The notes under the pieces are model-generated. The model was not told the DNA's origin, did no database searches, and saw only the letters and a list, made by a program, of their open reading frames with translations. Position numbers and translations under genes: made by a program. A stretch of DNA of 44,379 bases from an uncultured Pelagibacteraceae bacterium (GTDB lineage Bacteria > Pseudomonadota > Alphaproteobacteria > Pelagibacterales > Pelagibacteraceae): contig CACHFK010000004.1 in the NCBI GenBank assembly GCA_902579085.1, forward strand, positions 1-44,379, in the 5' to 3' direction. Each line of letters starts with the position of its first letter. The stretch's first letter is position 1. This document shows, piece by piece, positions 26,128 through 36,291 of this stretch.

Positions 26128-27639
26128 TTATTTTGAATTATTTGAATAAATTATCCTTGGCTCTAAAAATAATTCTCTAGAAAGAGCTTTAAATCTTTTA
26201 GTAACTTGTTTTGAGATTATTTCTTGATGTTGTGATGGAATTTTCAAAAATATAGCATTACCTCTTTTATATAATTTAAACTCCTCCAAGAATATCGTAG
26301 ATATCGAGGTCAATGATTGCGAAAATCTCAAAGCTGCTCCAACTTGTTTGCTTGAAAAAATTTCATTATTATTCAAAAAAGTTAGATACTCCATTTTTGG
26401 ATTATACTTGATACTGCAGTAACGCCAATAACATGACAAAGCTAATTGTATTCTTTCTTTGTGATTTAATCTAAGTAATGGGGTGTTAATCGTTTCTTGA
26501 AATACTAATTCGGCTTTTTGAAATGCGCCTAATCCCCAATCCATATGACTTAATACACATGACAAATATAATAACTTCTTATTAAAGTGCTCATTTCCTT
26601 CAAAAACTGGCTGAATAAAATCATAATATTTTTTATAATTCGATCCTAGATCACCTCTTTTTTTTGCAACATTCTCAAGTGCTTTATGAAAAATTTCTGA
26701 TTCTTTTACATCTTTAAAATAGTCAATTGATAAAGAACCTTCACGCAAACCACTTATAGAACAAATTATATTTTTTGGATTTGTAACTCTCATAATTTCA
26801 TCAAGTATAATGCAACTATAAGGTAAATATGGTGTTCTAGATTTTGAAATATACTCAACTGTTTTAAGTTTGGATTTATTAAAAGATGAAATTTTTTCAA
26901 CAAACTTAGATAAAACATTGTTATCAATACTATATTGATGAATTATATGTACCGGATGATTATTTTGAAAAAGATGTAATTTAAATAATGATCGCCAAGT
27001 ACCTCCAACTAAATATAAATTATTAAACCTCTTTTTTGAAAGCCATTTTTCTTCTCTTAATAATTTTTTGATATATTTTGCTAAATTTCTTTTTTTAACT
27101 ATTGGATTATTTAATAATCTCAAAACACCAAAAGGTAATGAGGTTTTATTAGTTACTATATTGTTTTCAACTCGTGCTAATTCTAAACTACCACCTCCAA
27201 GATCAGCAACTAATCCATCAACATTTTCAAAGCCTATTTTTACTCCCTCAGCTGAGCATTCAGCTTCTTCATCTCCTGACAATATATTAATCTTAGTTTT
27301 AAAAAGTTTTTCGATTTCATCAATAAATGGTTTTGTATCAGTTGCTTCTCTTAAAACTGCTGTTGCAATGATTTTTAGATTTGTGATTTTTGAAACATTT
27401 AAAATTTCAGAAAATCTTTTTAAAACTTTTAAAGCATATTCAGTACCGGATTTATGAAGCTTTTTGGATTTATCTAAATTTTTTCCAAGTTCACAAACTG
27501 CTTTTTCATTAAAAAAAGGTACACGAGAAGAACTAAAATCTTCATAAATTAGCATTCTTATAGAGTTTGATCCAATGTCTATTATAGCTAATTTTGCCTG
27601 TTTAAATTTTAAACTATTTTTACTTTTAATTACTTCCAC
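26128..27639 (-). CDS. ppx: exopolyphosphatase / Ppx-GppA family
   Basis: Ppx releases phosphate from polyphosphate ends; the family also covers pppGpp phosphohydrolases. The 503-residue product has the ASKHA phosphate-1 motif LAIIDIGSNSIRMLIYE (residues 17-33), the TAVLREATD segment near 93, the ISGDEEAECSAEG motif near 120, and the phosphate-2 motif GLVADLGGGSLEL near 142. The C-terminal half is HD-like. It starts with GTG at 27639, overlapping the ppk end by 14 bp, so the two polyphosphate enzymes are coupled. Confidence 0.9.
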   Translation of the reverse strand: MEVIKSKNSLKFKQAKLAIIDIGSNSIRMLIYEDFSSSRVPFFNEKAVCELGKNLDKSKKLHKSGTEYALKVLKRFSEILNVSKITNLKIIATAVLREATDTKPFIDEIEKLFKTKINILSGDEEAECSAEGVKIGFENVDGLVADLGGGSLELARVENNIVTNKTSLPFGVLRLLNNPIVKKRNLAKYIKKLLREEKWLSKKRFNNLYLVGGTWRSLFKLHLFQNNHPVHIIHQYSIDNNVLSKFVEKISSFNKSKLKTVEYISKSRTPYLPYSCIILDEIMRVTNPKNIICSISGLREGSLSIDYFKDVKESEIFHKALENVAKKRGDLGSNYKKYYDFIQPVFEGNEHFNKKLLYLSCVLSHMDWGLGAFQKAELVFQETINTPLLRLNHKERIQLALSCYWRYCSIKYNPKMEYLTFLNNNEIFSSKQVGAALRFSQSLTSISTIFLEEFKLYKRGNAIFLKIPSQHQEIISKQVTKRFKALSRELFLEPRIIYSNNSK

Positions 27640-29782
27640 TTTTAATCAATCTTAAGTGCAGTTGTTTAGGCTGCATTTTTAGTTTAGCTTTACCTCTTCC
27701 AGATAAGCTCGGATTATTCATAAAGTATTCATGAGCTGAAAAGGAATCGTTCTTACTATATTTAATTTTTTTATAATTACCATCAGCATTGAGCTCCCAG
27801 CTCTGACTAGTATCAAGATAATTTGCTAACATTATTTGATCTAAAATTTGCTCATGAACAGTTTGATTTTCAATTGGCACTAGAAGTTCTACTCTTCTAT
27901 TTAAATTTCTCGGCATTAAATCGGCTGAAGAAATATATACTTTTGCATTTCTATTAGGCATTTCTTTTGTACCATTACTAAAGCAGTAAATTCTAGAATG
28001 CTCCAAAAATCTTCCTATGATACTTTTTACAACTATGTTTTCTGATCTATCTTTAACTCCTGGTCTTAAACAACAAACACCCCTTACAAATAAATGAATT
28101 TTTACACCAGCATTCGAAGCTTCATAAAGTTTATCAATAATTTCTGGATCTACTAATGAATTCATTTTTGCCCAAATAGCTGCAAATTTTCCATTTTTAG
28201 AATTTTCAATTTCAGCATCAATATTTTTATTTAAGGTTTGTCTCATATTTACTGGTGAAATAGAAATTTTGTTTAAATTTTTTGGTTTTGCGTAACCTGT
28301 TACATAATTAAAAAACTTTTCAACATCTGATGCCATTTTTTTATCACAACTGAATAAAGACAAATCAGTATAAATCTTAGCATTTACAGGATGATAATTG
28401 CCAGTTCCTAAATGAAAATAAGTTTGTATTTTACCTTGTTCTCTTCTTAAAACTAATGAAGATTTTGCATGAGTTTTATATTTGGCAAAACCATAAACAA
28501 TTTGAACACCTACTTTTTCTAAACTTCTTGATAGTTGAATATTAGCTTCCTCATCAAATCTAGCTTTAATTTCAATTAAAGCGGTAACTGTTTTTCCGTT
28601 TTCTGCTGCTGTTATTAAAGCTTTAACAATTGGTGAGTCTAGAGTTGTTCTATATAGAGTTTGTTTTATAGCTATAACTTTTTTATCATTTGCTGCTTGG
28701 TTTAAAAATTCAATTACTGAGTCAAATGTTTCAAAGGGATGATGAACAACTAAATCTTTCTTTTTAATAGTTTCAAAAAAGTTATCATTATATTCTTTTA
28801 ATCTTTCAACTTCTCTAGGTGTAAAATGCTTAAATCTTAATTTTGGATTTTTTACTTTACATATTTGATCTATATCTTGAATTCCAACAAGGCCAGATAC
28901 ATCGTAAATATAATCGGGATTTATTTCTAATTTATTTGTAATAAATTTTACCAATTCATTATCGCTATTTTCGAGGATCTCTAAACGAACAATATCACCC
29001 GTTCTACGTCTTTTTAAAGCCAATTCAAAAGATCTAACTAAATCTTCCGCTTCTTCTTGAATTTCTACATCACTATCTCTTATTACTCTAAAAATCATTT
29101 TCTTTTCTAAATCATGATCTGGAAAAATTTCATTAGCAAAAAAACTTATTACATCATCTAGAATTACAAATTTCTTATGATTTTTTGAAGACTCTATTTC
29201 AATAAATCTAGATAATGCTTTTGGTATTACTATTATGGAGTTTAAAACCCTTTTTTTATTTTTTTTTCTCAACTTCATTACAAGCGCTCTTCCTTGATTG
29301 ATTATGAATGGAAATGGGTGCGCAGGATCAATTGCTGATGGTGTTAATAAAGGGTAAATCTCTTCTTTAAATATTTCTAGAAGTTTTTTTTTATCCTTAG
29401 TATTTAAATTAACAGGTTTAACTAAACTGATATTATTTTTTTTTAATTCTATAATCAGTTGAGTAAAAATTTTGTTCTGTTTTTTTAATAAATTTTTAGT
29501 TTCAAGTACTACCTCATCCATCTGTTCTTCAGGTGTCAAACCATCAGAACTTAATGAGTCAACTTCTTGTTTTATTTGACTATATAATCCAGCAACTCGG
29601 ACCATAAAAAATTCATCTAGATTAGAACCAGCAATTGATAAAAATTTTACTCTTTCATAAAGAGGATTTTCAGTATTTTGTGCTTCTAGAAGTACTCTAT
29701 CGTTGAATTTTAACCAAGAAAGCTCTCTATTCAGATATTTAGATTTCAGCTCTTCTTTATGTTGTTTTTTTATAGCAGTCAT
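27626..29782 (-). CDS. ppk1: polyphosphate kinase 1
   Basis: Ppk1 makes polyphosphate from ATP. The 718-residue protein has the N-terminal block YLNRELSWLKFNDRVLLEA (residues 17-35), the GSNLDEFFMVRVAG segment, and two phospholipase-D-like catalytic halves with the KTHAKSSLVLRRE motif, whose His is the autophosphorylated residue, and TYFHLGTGNYHP. The second half includes GVCCLRPG and SSADLMPRNLNRRVE. Its ATG at 29782 is only 13 bp from the divergent sixA-like start, so promoters must lie inside the neighbouring coding regions or transcripts be leaderless. Confidence 0.96.
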   Translation of the reverse strand: MTAIKKQHKEELKSKYLNRELSWLKFNDRVLLEAQNTENPLYERVKFLSIAGSNLDEFFMVRVAGLYSQIKQEVDSLSSDGLTPEEQMDEVVLETKNLLKKQNKIFTQLIIELKKNNISLVKPVNLNTKDKKKLLEIFKEEIYPLLTPSAIDPAHPFPFIINQGRALVMKLRKKNKKRVLNSIIVIPKALSRFIEIESSKNHKKFVILDDVISFFANEIFPDHDLEKKMIFRVIRDSDVEIQEEAEDLVRSFELALKRRRTGDIVRLEILENSDNELVKFITNKLEINPDYIYDVSGLVGIQDIDQICKVKNPKLRFKHFTPREVERLKEYNDNFFETIKKKDLVVHHPFETFDSVIEFLNQAANDKKVIAIKQTLYRTTLDSPIVKALITAAENGKTVTALIEIKARFDEEANIQLSRSLEKVGVQIVYGFAKYKTHAKSSLVLRREQGKIQTYFHLGTGNYHPVNAKIYTDLSLFSCDKKMASDVEKFFNYVTGYAKPKNLNKISISPVNMRQTLNKNIDAEIENSKNGKFAAIWAKMNSLVDPEIIDKLYEASNAGVKIHLFVRGVCCLRPGVKDRSENIVVKSIIGRFLEHSRIYCFSNGTKEMPNRNAKVYISSADLMPRNLNRRVELLVPIENQTVHEQILDQIMLANYLDTSQSWELNADGNYKKIKYSKNDSFSAHEYFMNNPSLSGRGKAKLKMQPKQLHLRLIKSGSN

Positions 29783-29795
29783 ATATTTAGATTTT

Positions 29796-30320
29796 ATGTA
29801 TCAATTATACGTCATGCGACACGCGAAATCTAGTTGGGATGATTTAAATATTAATGATTTTGATAGACCACTTAGTAAAAGAGGCAAGAAAAATGCAAAA
29901 ATGATTTGTGAATTTTTTGTTAAAAAAAAATTTAAATTTGATTATGCACTAATTTCATCATCAAAAAGAACAAAAAAAACTTTTGAAATTTTATCCAAGA
30001 AAATTATTAAACCAAAAAAAGTTAATTTTTCAAAAGATTTATATTTAGTTGATGAGAATGTAATTACAAAAAAAATTAAAGAAATATCCAGTGAATATAA
30101 ATCAATTTTGGTTATAAACCATGAACCATCAGTGAAAAATTTAGTACGAAATCTTACAAAAAATCATAATACGAATAATTTTAAACTAATGAATTATAAA
30201 TTCCCAACAGCAGCATTTGCAAAAATTGAGCTTGATATTAAATCCTGGAATGAAGTTGAGAAAAAGGGAGTATTAAGAGAATTTTTAAGACCCAAAGATC
30301 TTCAAGTTTCTAAAGAATAA
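29796..30320 (+). CDS. SixA-like histidine phosphatase
   Basis: SixA-type enzymes remove phosphate from histidine phosphotransfer proteins. The 174-residue product starts at the ATG at 29796 (MYQLYVMRHAKSSW) with the RHG-like catalytic RHA motif at residues 8-10, the RPLSKRGKKNA segment near 24, LISSSKRTKKTFE near 52 and the second His in LVINHEPSVKN. A longer frame begins at 29703 inside ppk but adds an unrelated extension. It is divergent from ppk, and its last 19 bp overlap the end of phoB on the other strand. The phosphate context suggests a phosphorelay or small phospho-compound target. Confidence 0.85.
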   Translation: MYQLYVMRHAKSSWDDLNINDFDRPLSKRGKKNAKMICEFFVKKKFKFDYALISSSKRTKKTFEILSKKIIKPKKVNFSKDLYLVDENVITKKIKEISSEYKSILVINHEPSVKNLVRNLTKNHNTNNFKLMNYKFPTAAFAKIELDIKSWNEVEKKGVLREFLRPKDLQVSKE

Positions 30321-30985
30321 CCAGCTGATCTCACTGTTCTAATTAAAGGTTTTGTATTTTGTATGTTAATTGCTTGTCTTAATCTTCTAATATGAACATC
30401 TACTGTTCTTGACTCAACATATATATTTTCCCCCCAAACGTTGTTTAAGAGTTGTTCTCTTGAATAAACTCTTTTTGGATTTTTGATAAAAAAATCTAAT
30501 AGTTTAAATTCAGTTGGACCTAAAGCAATTTCCTTATCTTTTCTATAAACTCTTTTTGTAATCCGATCTATTTTTAAATCAGTAAATTCTACAATGTCTA
30601 ATGATGATTGAGGCTTAGATCTTCTCAATAAAGATTTAATTCTAGCATTTAATTCTTTTTGACTAAAAGGTTTAGTTACATAATCATCTGCACCTGTATC
30701 AAATGCTTTTAATTTGTCTTCTTCCTCCCCTTTTGCAGTTAACATAATGACAGGAATATCATTAAATTTATCATCTTTTTTTAAGTTTTTACAAATTTCA
30801 ACACCAGATAATTCAGGTAACATCCAATCCATTAATATCAAATCTGGCTGTTTTGATTTTATTTGTTTAAGAGCATCTTCTCCATTTTCTGAATGACTGA
30901 CTTTATAACCTTCTTTTTCAAGATTGTACTTTAACAAACTAACAATTGATGCTTCATCTTCAGCTATGAAAACATGAGCTGACAT
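30302..30985 (-). CDS. phoB: phosphate regulon response regulator PhoB
   Basis: PhoB is the OmpR-family activator of the Pho regulon. The 227-residue protein has a receiver domain with acidic pair Glu9/Asp10, phosphoacceptor Asp53 in LILMDWMLPELSG, Thr in MLTAKGEEEDK and Lys in YVTKPFSQKE, followed by a winged-helix output domain (GPTEFKLLDFFIKNPKRVYSREQLLNNVWG and VDVHIRRLRQAI). It is last in the pst-phoU-phoB run, 3 bp after phoU. Pho-box-like repeats lie upstream of pstS and plcP. Confidence 0.96.
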   Translation of the reverse strand: MSAHVFIAEDEASIVSLLKYNLEKEGYKVSHSENGEDALKQIKSKQPDLILMDWMLPELSGVEICKNLKKDDKFNDIPVIMLTAKGEEEDKLKAFDTGADDYVTKPFSQKELNARIKSLLRRSKPQSSLDIVEFTDLKIDRITKRVYRKDKEIALGPTEFKLLDFFIKNPKRVYSREQLLNNVWGENIYVESRTVDVHIRRLRQAINIQNTKPLIRTVRSAGYSLET

Positions 30986-30988
30986 AAA

Positions 30989-31696
30989 TCATTTTTCTCC
31001 ACTTACAATTGGCTCGGTGCCCTTAGGTCTGTCACCTTCTAAGTATTCACCTTTAACTAAATAATAAATTTGTTCTGCAACATTTGTAGTATGATCACCA
31101 ATACGCTCAACATTTTTGGTCACAAACAACAAGTGAGTTCCATCATCTAAATTTTTTTCATTTTCTTTAAGATATTTTATAACTTCTTGCATACAAAGAT
31201 TTGTAAGATCATCTATTTGCTCATCACCTTCCCAAACATTTACTGCCATTGGCGCAGATCTTTCTAAATAAGCGTCTAATGTTGATTTTAATTGTTTTTG
31301 AACACTGGCAGATACTCTATTTAACGCATCTACCAAATTCTTTGGAAGATTTTCATTAAGCAAAAGTGTTCTCTTAGATATATTTTTTGATAAATCACCT
31401 ATTCTCTCTAAATCTGAGGACATTTTCAAAGCCGTTACTGTCTCTCTTAAATCAATTGCCATAGGTTGTCTCAAAGCAATTAAATTTACAACTTGTTGTT
31501 CAATCAAAGCTTCATATTTATCTATTTTTTCATCGTCATTAATTACTGCTTCCGCAAAGTCGCTATTTCTTGTAGTAATGGCTTGAATTGCTTTACCCAA
31601 AGCTTCCTCGCATGCACTTCCCATTTTAATTATATTAGCATTCAGATTTTTTAGTTCTTCTTCGTAAGATTTAACTGTATGTGGTGCTTCAGTCAT
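30989..31696 (-). CDS. phoU: phosphate signalling protein PhoU
   Basis: PhoU links Pst transport status to PhoR and protects from excess uptake. The 235-residue protein consists of two three-helix repeats with the E/D-x-x-x-D metal-binding motifs, e.g. INDDEKIDKYEALIEQ near 48 and WEGDEQIDDLTN near 152, and the conserved MSSDLERIGDLSKNI and VKNVERIGDHTTNVAE segments. Its ATG shares one base with the pstB stop (TAATG at 31696). Confidence 0.95.
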   Translation of the reverse strand: MTEAPHTVKSYEEELKNLNANIIKMGSACEEALGKAIQAITTRNSDFAEAVINDDEKIDKYEALIEQQVVNLIALRQPMAIDLRETVTALKMSSDLERIGDLSKNISKRTLLLNENLPKNLVDALNRVSASVQKQLKSTLDAYLERSAPMAVNVWEGDEQIDDLTNLCMQEVIKYLKENEKNLDDGTHLLFVTKNVERIGDHTTNVAEQIYYLVKGEYLEGDRPKGTEPIVSGEK

Positions 31697-32451
31697 TATC
31701 CAAACCTCCCGGTTATATAGTCCTGGGTTTTTGTACTATCAGGATTCTTAAATATTTTATCAGTAGATCCATGTTCTATCAATTGACCTAAGTGAAAAAA
31801 ACCTGTATTTTGAGATACACGTGCCGCTTGAGCCATAGAATGAGTTACAATTATTATTGTGTGCTCTTTTTTTAACTCATCAATCAATTCTTCAATTTGT
31901 GCTGTTGCTATTGGATCTAATGCTGAACAAGGCTCATCCATTAAAATTACTTCAGGTCTTACAGAAATCGCTCTAGCAATACAAAGTCTTTGCTGTTGTC
32001 CTCCAGATAATCCAGTTCCAGGTTCATGCAATCTATCTTTTACCTCTTTCCATAGTGCAGCCTTTTTTAAACTAGTTTCAACAATTTCATCCATTTCTTG
32101 TTTTGATTGAGCCATACCATGAATTGTTGGACCGTAAGATACATTTTCATATAAAGTTTTTGGAAAAGGATTAGGTTTTTGAAAAACCATACCAATTTTT
32201 TCTCTTAGTCTTACTACATCACAACTTTTATCATTGATATTAAAGTCATTAATTAAAATTTTTCCTTTAACACTACAGATATCAATTACATCATTCATTC
32301 TATTAAGACATCTTAGGAAAGTTGATTTACCACAACCAGATGGACCAATTAATGCTGTTACTTGATTTTCCTCAATATCTAAACTTATATTAAAGAGCGC
32401 TTGTTTTTTTCCGTAAAAAACATCAACATCTTTTGCTTTAATCTTTATCAT
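31696..32451 (-). CDS. pstB: phosphate ABC transporter ATP-binding protein
   Basis: PstB drives phosphate import. The 251-residue protein (ATG at 32451, [14 protein letters not shown]) has Walker [11 protein letters not shown]-loop [12 protein letters not shown], signature [14 protein letters not shown], Walker [17 protein letters not shown] and the His switch [13 protein letters not shown] at 32472 is in frame but lies within pstA; a GGAG at 32457-32460 five bases before the ATG sets the start. The gap after pstA is one base. Confidence 0.96.
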   Translation of the reverse strand: MIKIKAKDVDVFYGKKQALFNISLDIEENQVTALIGPSGCGKSTFLRCLNRMNDVIDICSVKGKILINDFNINDKSCDVVRLREKIGMVFQKPNPFPKTLYENVSYGPTIHGMAQSKQEMDEIVETSLKKAALWKEVKDRLHEPGTGLSGGQQQRLCIARAISVRPEVILMDEPCSALDPIATAQIEELIDELKKEHTIIIVTHSMAQAARVSQNTGFFHLGQLIEHGSTDKIFKNPDSTKTQDYITGRFG

Positions 32452-32452
32452 T

Positions 32453-33721
32453 TTAACTCCATTTTTTTTCAAATTTATGTCTAATTATTTGGGCAAATAA
32501 ATTCATTGTTATTAAAAAACCAAGTAAGACCATTATACATGCCGAGACTTTTTCTACAAATCCTCTTTCAGCACTTTCAGCCCAAATATAAATTTGAACT
32601 GGTAAACTTGCAGCAGGATCCATAGGTGATCCAGGTATCGTGTTAACAAAAGCAACCATTCCAATTAAAATGAGGGGTGCAGTTTCTCCTAAAGCTTGAG
32701 CTAAACCAATTATTGTTCCTGATAACGTGCCAGGCATTGAAAGAGGAACAGTATGATGCATTGTGGTTTGCATTCGACTTGCTCCCATAGCAAGTGCTGC
32801 CTCTCTTATACTTGGTGGAACCGCTTTTAATGATGCTCTAGCAGCTATAATTATTGTTGGTAAAGTCATTAAGGACAAAGTGATACCTCCAACTAATGGG
32901 GTAGACCTTGGTAGTTGAAATATAGCCAATAAAACTCCTAACCCTAATAGACCAAAAACTATAGATGGAACTGCTGCTAAGTTATTTATATTTACTTCAA
33001 TAAAATCAGTAAATCTATTTTTAGGAGCAAATTCTTCAAGATAGATTGCTGCTAGAACTGCCACAGGAAAAGCTATCATTAAACAAACAAGTATAGAAAA
33101 AATTGAGCCCATAAATGAACTTGCTATTCCAGCTAGTTCAGCTTCTCTTGAGTCGGCATTTGTAAAAAAACTAATATTAAATTTACTTTCAACCTTACCA
33201 TTTGCAACAAGTTGATCAAAAATTTTTAATTGATAATCGCTTACTCTTCTTTGATCTTCAGGTAAATCTCTTGGATAATTTCCTTTAAAAACTTGATCTA
33301 GATCATCTGAAGCAGTTAAATAAACCTCTTTTGTTTTTCCTATTAAACTAGGGTCATTTAAAAGTTCATTTTTAATTTCTTTTTCAAAGAAATAAGACAC
33401 CATTCTCTTCAATTCATTTTCTTGATCCTCATTGGCGTTTGGATCTAAATCAGCCATTGATTTTAATGCTATATCGTAATAATCAGCGTCTTGTATGTCC
33501 TCTTTAGAAGGATTTTGTTCTAACATCATTAATTCAGCATCAAAAGTTACCGGAACAATAAGCCAAGTTTTTTGAAAAGCTGAATATCCAGTTGAAAAAA
33601 TTTTGAAAATAAAAACTGTTAAAAATAAAAGTGCCATAAAAATTGCACTTTGACCATATAAGCGAAATCTCTTTTCAGCCTTGTATCTTTTATTTAACAA
33701 TTGTTCTTTATTTTTATTCAT
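32453..33721 (-). CDS. pstA: phosphate ABC transporter permease PstA, long form
   Basis: PstA is one of two membrane subunits of the phosphate importer. The 422-residue product is well above the roughly 290 of E. coli PstA. After TM1 (about residues 22-45) comes a periplasmic insert of some 140 residues rich in Asp/Glu, then the core with five TM segments and the [25 protein letters not shown] coupling helix near 310. Long PstA/PstC pairs are known in Alphaproteobacteria. The ATG at 33721 is preferred over a TTG at 33745 that lies deeper in pstC; it overlaps pstC by 8 bp. Confidence 0.94.
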   Translation of the reverse strand: MNKNKEQLLNKRYKAEKRFRLYGQSAIFMALLFLTVFIFKIFSTGYSAFQKTWLIVPVTFDAELMMLEQNPSKEDIQDADYYDIALKSMADLDPNANEDQENELKRMVSYFFEKEIKNELLNDPSLIGKTKEVYLTASDDLDQVFKGNYPRDLPEDQRRVSDYQLKIFDQLVANGKVESKFNISFFTNADSREAELAGIASSFMGSIFSILVCLMIAFPVAVLAAIYLEEFAPKNRFTDFIEVNINNLAAVPSIVFGLLGLGVLLAIFQLPRSTPLVGGITLSLMTLPTIIIAARASLKAVPPSIREAALAMGASRMQTTMHHTVPLSMPGTLSGTIIGLAQALGETAPLILIGMVAFVNTIPGSPMDPAASLPVQIYIWAESAERGFVEKVSACIMVLLGFLITMNLFAQIIRHKFEKKWS

Positions 33722-35099
33722 ATTTCTCTCTATATTTTTTAACAACTCTTAAGGCCACAATGTTTAAACAAAGCGTTACTAAAAATAATGACATACCTAA
33801 AGCAAAAGCAGCTTGCGTTTTTGGGTCGCCAAAAGCTTGGTCACCAATTAGAATAACTACAATTTGAGCTGTAATTGTTGAGGTAGACTCTAATGGATTT
33901 AAAGTTAAATTAGCAGCTAAACCGGAAGCCATAACAACTATCATTGTTTCTCCAATAGCTCTTGAAACACCAAGCAAAATAGATCCAACTATCCCTGGCA
34001 ATGCTGCAGGAAAAATAACTCTCTTGATTGTTTCTGATTTAGTTGCTCCCATAGCGTAACTTCCATCTCTTAAACTTTGAGGCACACTTGTAATTACATC
34101 GTCACTTAAACTTGAAATAAATGGTATGATCATAATGCCCATTACACCTCCTGCTGCTAAAGCACTTTCAGCTGAAACTTCAAGACCCATAGAGGTTCCT
34201 AATTCTTTTAAAAAAGGGCCAACAGTTAGGGCAGCAAAAAAACCATAAACAACAGTTGGTATACCAGCTAAAATTTCAATTAAAGGTTTTGCGTATTGTC
34301 TAACTTTATATGATGCATATTCAGCTAAATAAATTCCACTCATTAATCCAATTGGGATAGCAACGCACATAGCAATAAATGCAATAAAAAAAGTACCTGC
34401 AAAAATAGGGACTGCTCCAAAAGTATCGGAATACATTGTCGGATCTAAAGCCTCAGAAGAATCTCTAACAAAAGCTTTTGCTGGATACCAGTGAGTTCCA
34501 AAGACAAAATCAAATAATGGAATTACTTTAAAAAAATCTATTGTTTGAAATATAAGTGAGAAAACTATTCCAACAGTAGTTAATATTGCAGCTAATGAAG
34601 CTGTAAATAAAACTGCGTTCAAAAATTTTTCAACTGGTTCTCTTGTTCTAGAATTAGATGAAATTCTTTTATACGCATAAGCAACTGAAGCAATAATTAT
34701 AGATAATACTATAACAGCTTTTGAACTTTGAGCTATTGATCGAAGACTTAAATATTTTTCAGCTGAAGCCTTAATAAAAGGTGTAATTTCTCCGGTAAAT
34801 TGTCCTCGAGACAATGCTTTTGTTTTTTCGTAAATTAAATTTAATTCATCATCAAGATAACCTTGATTTGAATAATCACTTAAAATTAATAGTTTTACAA
34901 TTGTGGGCTCAAAAATTGCCCATAAAGAAAAAATTATAAAGGCTGGTATTGCACACCAAATTGCAAGATAATAACCATAAAATTGTGGTAATGCAGTTAA
35001 TCTTTTTTTTGTAGATTGAATTGAATATGCTTTTTTGCGTCCAAAATAATAGCTTGTGAAACCTAAAAGAACAATAAATGTAAATAATATTAAGTTCAC
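33714..35099 (-). CDS. pstC: phosphate ABC transporter permease PstC, long form
   Basis: PstC forms the channel with PstA. The 461-residue protein has an N-terminal TM, a second TM near 45-70, an extra hydrophilic stretch about residues 75-125 (LSRGQFTGEITPF region), then the conserved six-TM core with GIYLAEYAS and the coupling helix DGSYAMGATKSETIKRVIFPAALPG near 335. E. coli PstC has about 319 residues, so this is an extended alphaproteobacterial form. It lies 91 bp downstream of pstS, after a terminator-like hairpin. Confidence 0.95.
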   Translation of the reverse strand: MNLILFTFIVLLGFTSYYFGRKKAYSIQSTKKRLTALPQFYGYYLAIWCAIPAFIIFSLWAIFEPTIVKLLILSDYSNQGYLDDELNLIYEKTKALSRGQFTGEITPFIKASAEKYLSLRSIAQSSKAVIVLSIIIASVAYAYKRISSNSRTREPVEKFLNAVLFTASLAAILTTVGIVFSLIFQTIDFFKVIPLFDFVFGTHWYPAKAFVRDSSEALDPTMYSDTFGAVPIFAGTFFIAFIAMCVAIPIGLMSGIYLAEYASYKVRQYAKPLIEILAGIPTVVYGFFAALTVGPFLKELGTSMGLEVSAESALAAGGVMGIMIIPFISSLSDDVITSVPQSLRDGSYAMGATKSETIKRVIFPAALPGIVGSILLGVSRAIGETMIVVMASGLAANLTLNPLESTSTITAQIVVILIGDQAFGDPKTQAAFALGMSLFLVTLCLNIVALRVVKKYREKYE

Positions 35100-35134
35100 A
35101 GAATCTCCTTAAATGAGGACTTTACTCTTAATTT

Positions 35135-35166
35135 AAAAAAAAGGGGTCTAAAAAGACCCCCTTTTT
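35135..35166 (-). terminator. intrinsic terminator/attenuator between pstS and pstC
   Basis: On the minus strand GGGGTCT pairs with AGACCCC around a TTTT loop and is followed by eight T, a good Rho-independent terminator. It lies about 25 bp after the pstS stop and about 36 bp before pstC. The likely effect is that most transcripts stop after pstS, giving excess binding protein, while read-through supplies pstCAB-phoU-phoB. A five-T run also follows the stem on the plus strand, but no plus-strand gene needs it here. Confidence 0.85.
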
Positions 35167-35190
35167 AATCATTTGTTAACAGAGGGATAA

Positions 35191-36222
35191 TTAATTACCC
35201 ATAGCAACTAGCTTCGTAGCATTAGTTCTAGTTGTTTTATACAACTTAGAGTCTAATGGCACTAAACCAATGTCTGCTAGGTAACCACCTTTTCCAATAG
35301 CTTTCTTAGTTGTGAATTCTTTCACAAACTCATGTAAGCCTGGAATTACTCCAACGTGAGCTTTTTTCACGTAGAAGAATAAAGGTCTAGCAACAGCATA
35401 ACTGTAGTCTTGAATAGACTTCAATGATGGTTGTCCACCATCAATACTTGCTGCTTGCAATTTATCTTTTGCAGCTAGGAAATAACTGAAACCAAAGAAA
35501 CCAAACATATCTTTATCTTGAGTTAACTTTTGGATGATTAAACTATCGTTTTCTCCAACTTCAATAGCAGCACCATCTTCTCTGTAAAGTTTTTGAGGTT
35601 TTTTGTATTTTTTATTTCCAGCTTCAAAACCAGCTTTATAAAGAGCTTTAGCTTCTTTAGTCATACCTTTTTTCATTACTAAAGAATTCCAAGCATCTCT
35701 AGTACCTGATGTTCCTGGTGGGATCATCACTGAAATTTTTTGTTTTGGTAAACTAGAGTCAATTTGGTCCCAAGTTTTATAAATATTTGGAACTAATTTA
35801 CCATCAACAACTGTATGAGCAGCTAGTGCTAAATACAAATGTTCTTTAGTAAAGTTTACTGGTTTTGCATCTTTGCTGTAAGCTAATGTAATACCATCGT
35901 TACCAATTACGATCTCAACGATATCATTTACACCATTTTTCTTACATAGAGCTTTTTCTTTATCTTTCATAGCTCTTGATGCGTTTGTAATATCTGGATG
36001 TTGTTCACCAACACCAGCACAGAATAGTTTAGCACCTCCACCAGTACCAGTAGACTCGATTACAGGAGTTTTAAATCCTGAACCACCGAATCTTTCAGCA
36101 ACAACAGTCGCGTAAGGGAATACTGTAGACGAACCAACTATTTTAATTTGATCTCTTGCTTGCGAAACTGTTGCTATTGATAAAGCAACTAATGAAGCAA
36201 TTACTATAGTTAGTTTTTTCAT
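35191..36222 (-). CDS. pstS: phosphate ABC transporter substrate-binding protein
   Basis: PstS binds phosphate in the periplasm. The 343-residue protein has a signal peptide (residues 1-22, ending SQA), the phosphate-site motifs KIVGSSTVFP (28-37), ESTGTGGGAK near 56 and PPGTSGTRDAW near 170. This is the PstS branch that also relates to PhoX/DING-type sequences, commonly found in marine Alphaproteobacteria. An AAAGGAT ribosome-binding site precedes the ATG. Codon and amino acid use (Lys, Ala, Gly) is that of a highly expressed protein. Confidence 0.96.
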   Translation of the reverse strand: MKKLTIVIASLVALSIATVSQARDQIKIVGSSTVFPYATVVAERFGGSGFKTPVIESTGTGGGAKLFCAGVGEQHPDITNASRAMKDKEKALCKKNGVNDIVEIVIGNDGITLAYSKDAKPVNFTKEHLYLALAAHTVVDGKLVPNIYKTWDQIDSSLPKQKISVMIPPGTSGTRDAWNSLVMKKGMTKEAKALYKAGFEAGNKKYKKPQKLYREDGAAIEVGENDSLIIQKLTQDKDMFGFFGFSYFLAAKDKLQAASIDGGQPSLKSIQDYSYAVARPLFFYVKKAHVGVIPGLHEFVKEFTTKKAIGKGGYLADIGLVPLDSKLYKTTRTNATKLVAMGN

Positions 36223-36291
36223 TATCTTTAATCCTTTCGTTTTTATTAATTAAAAGATTTCCGACTCGTATAAATTTATTGAATCTTTAAT

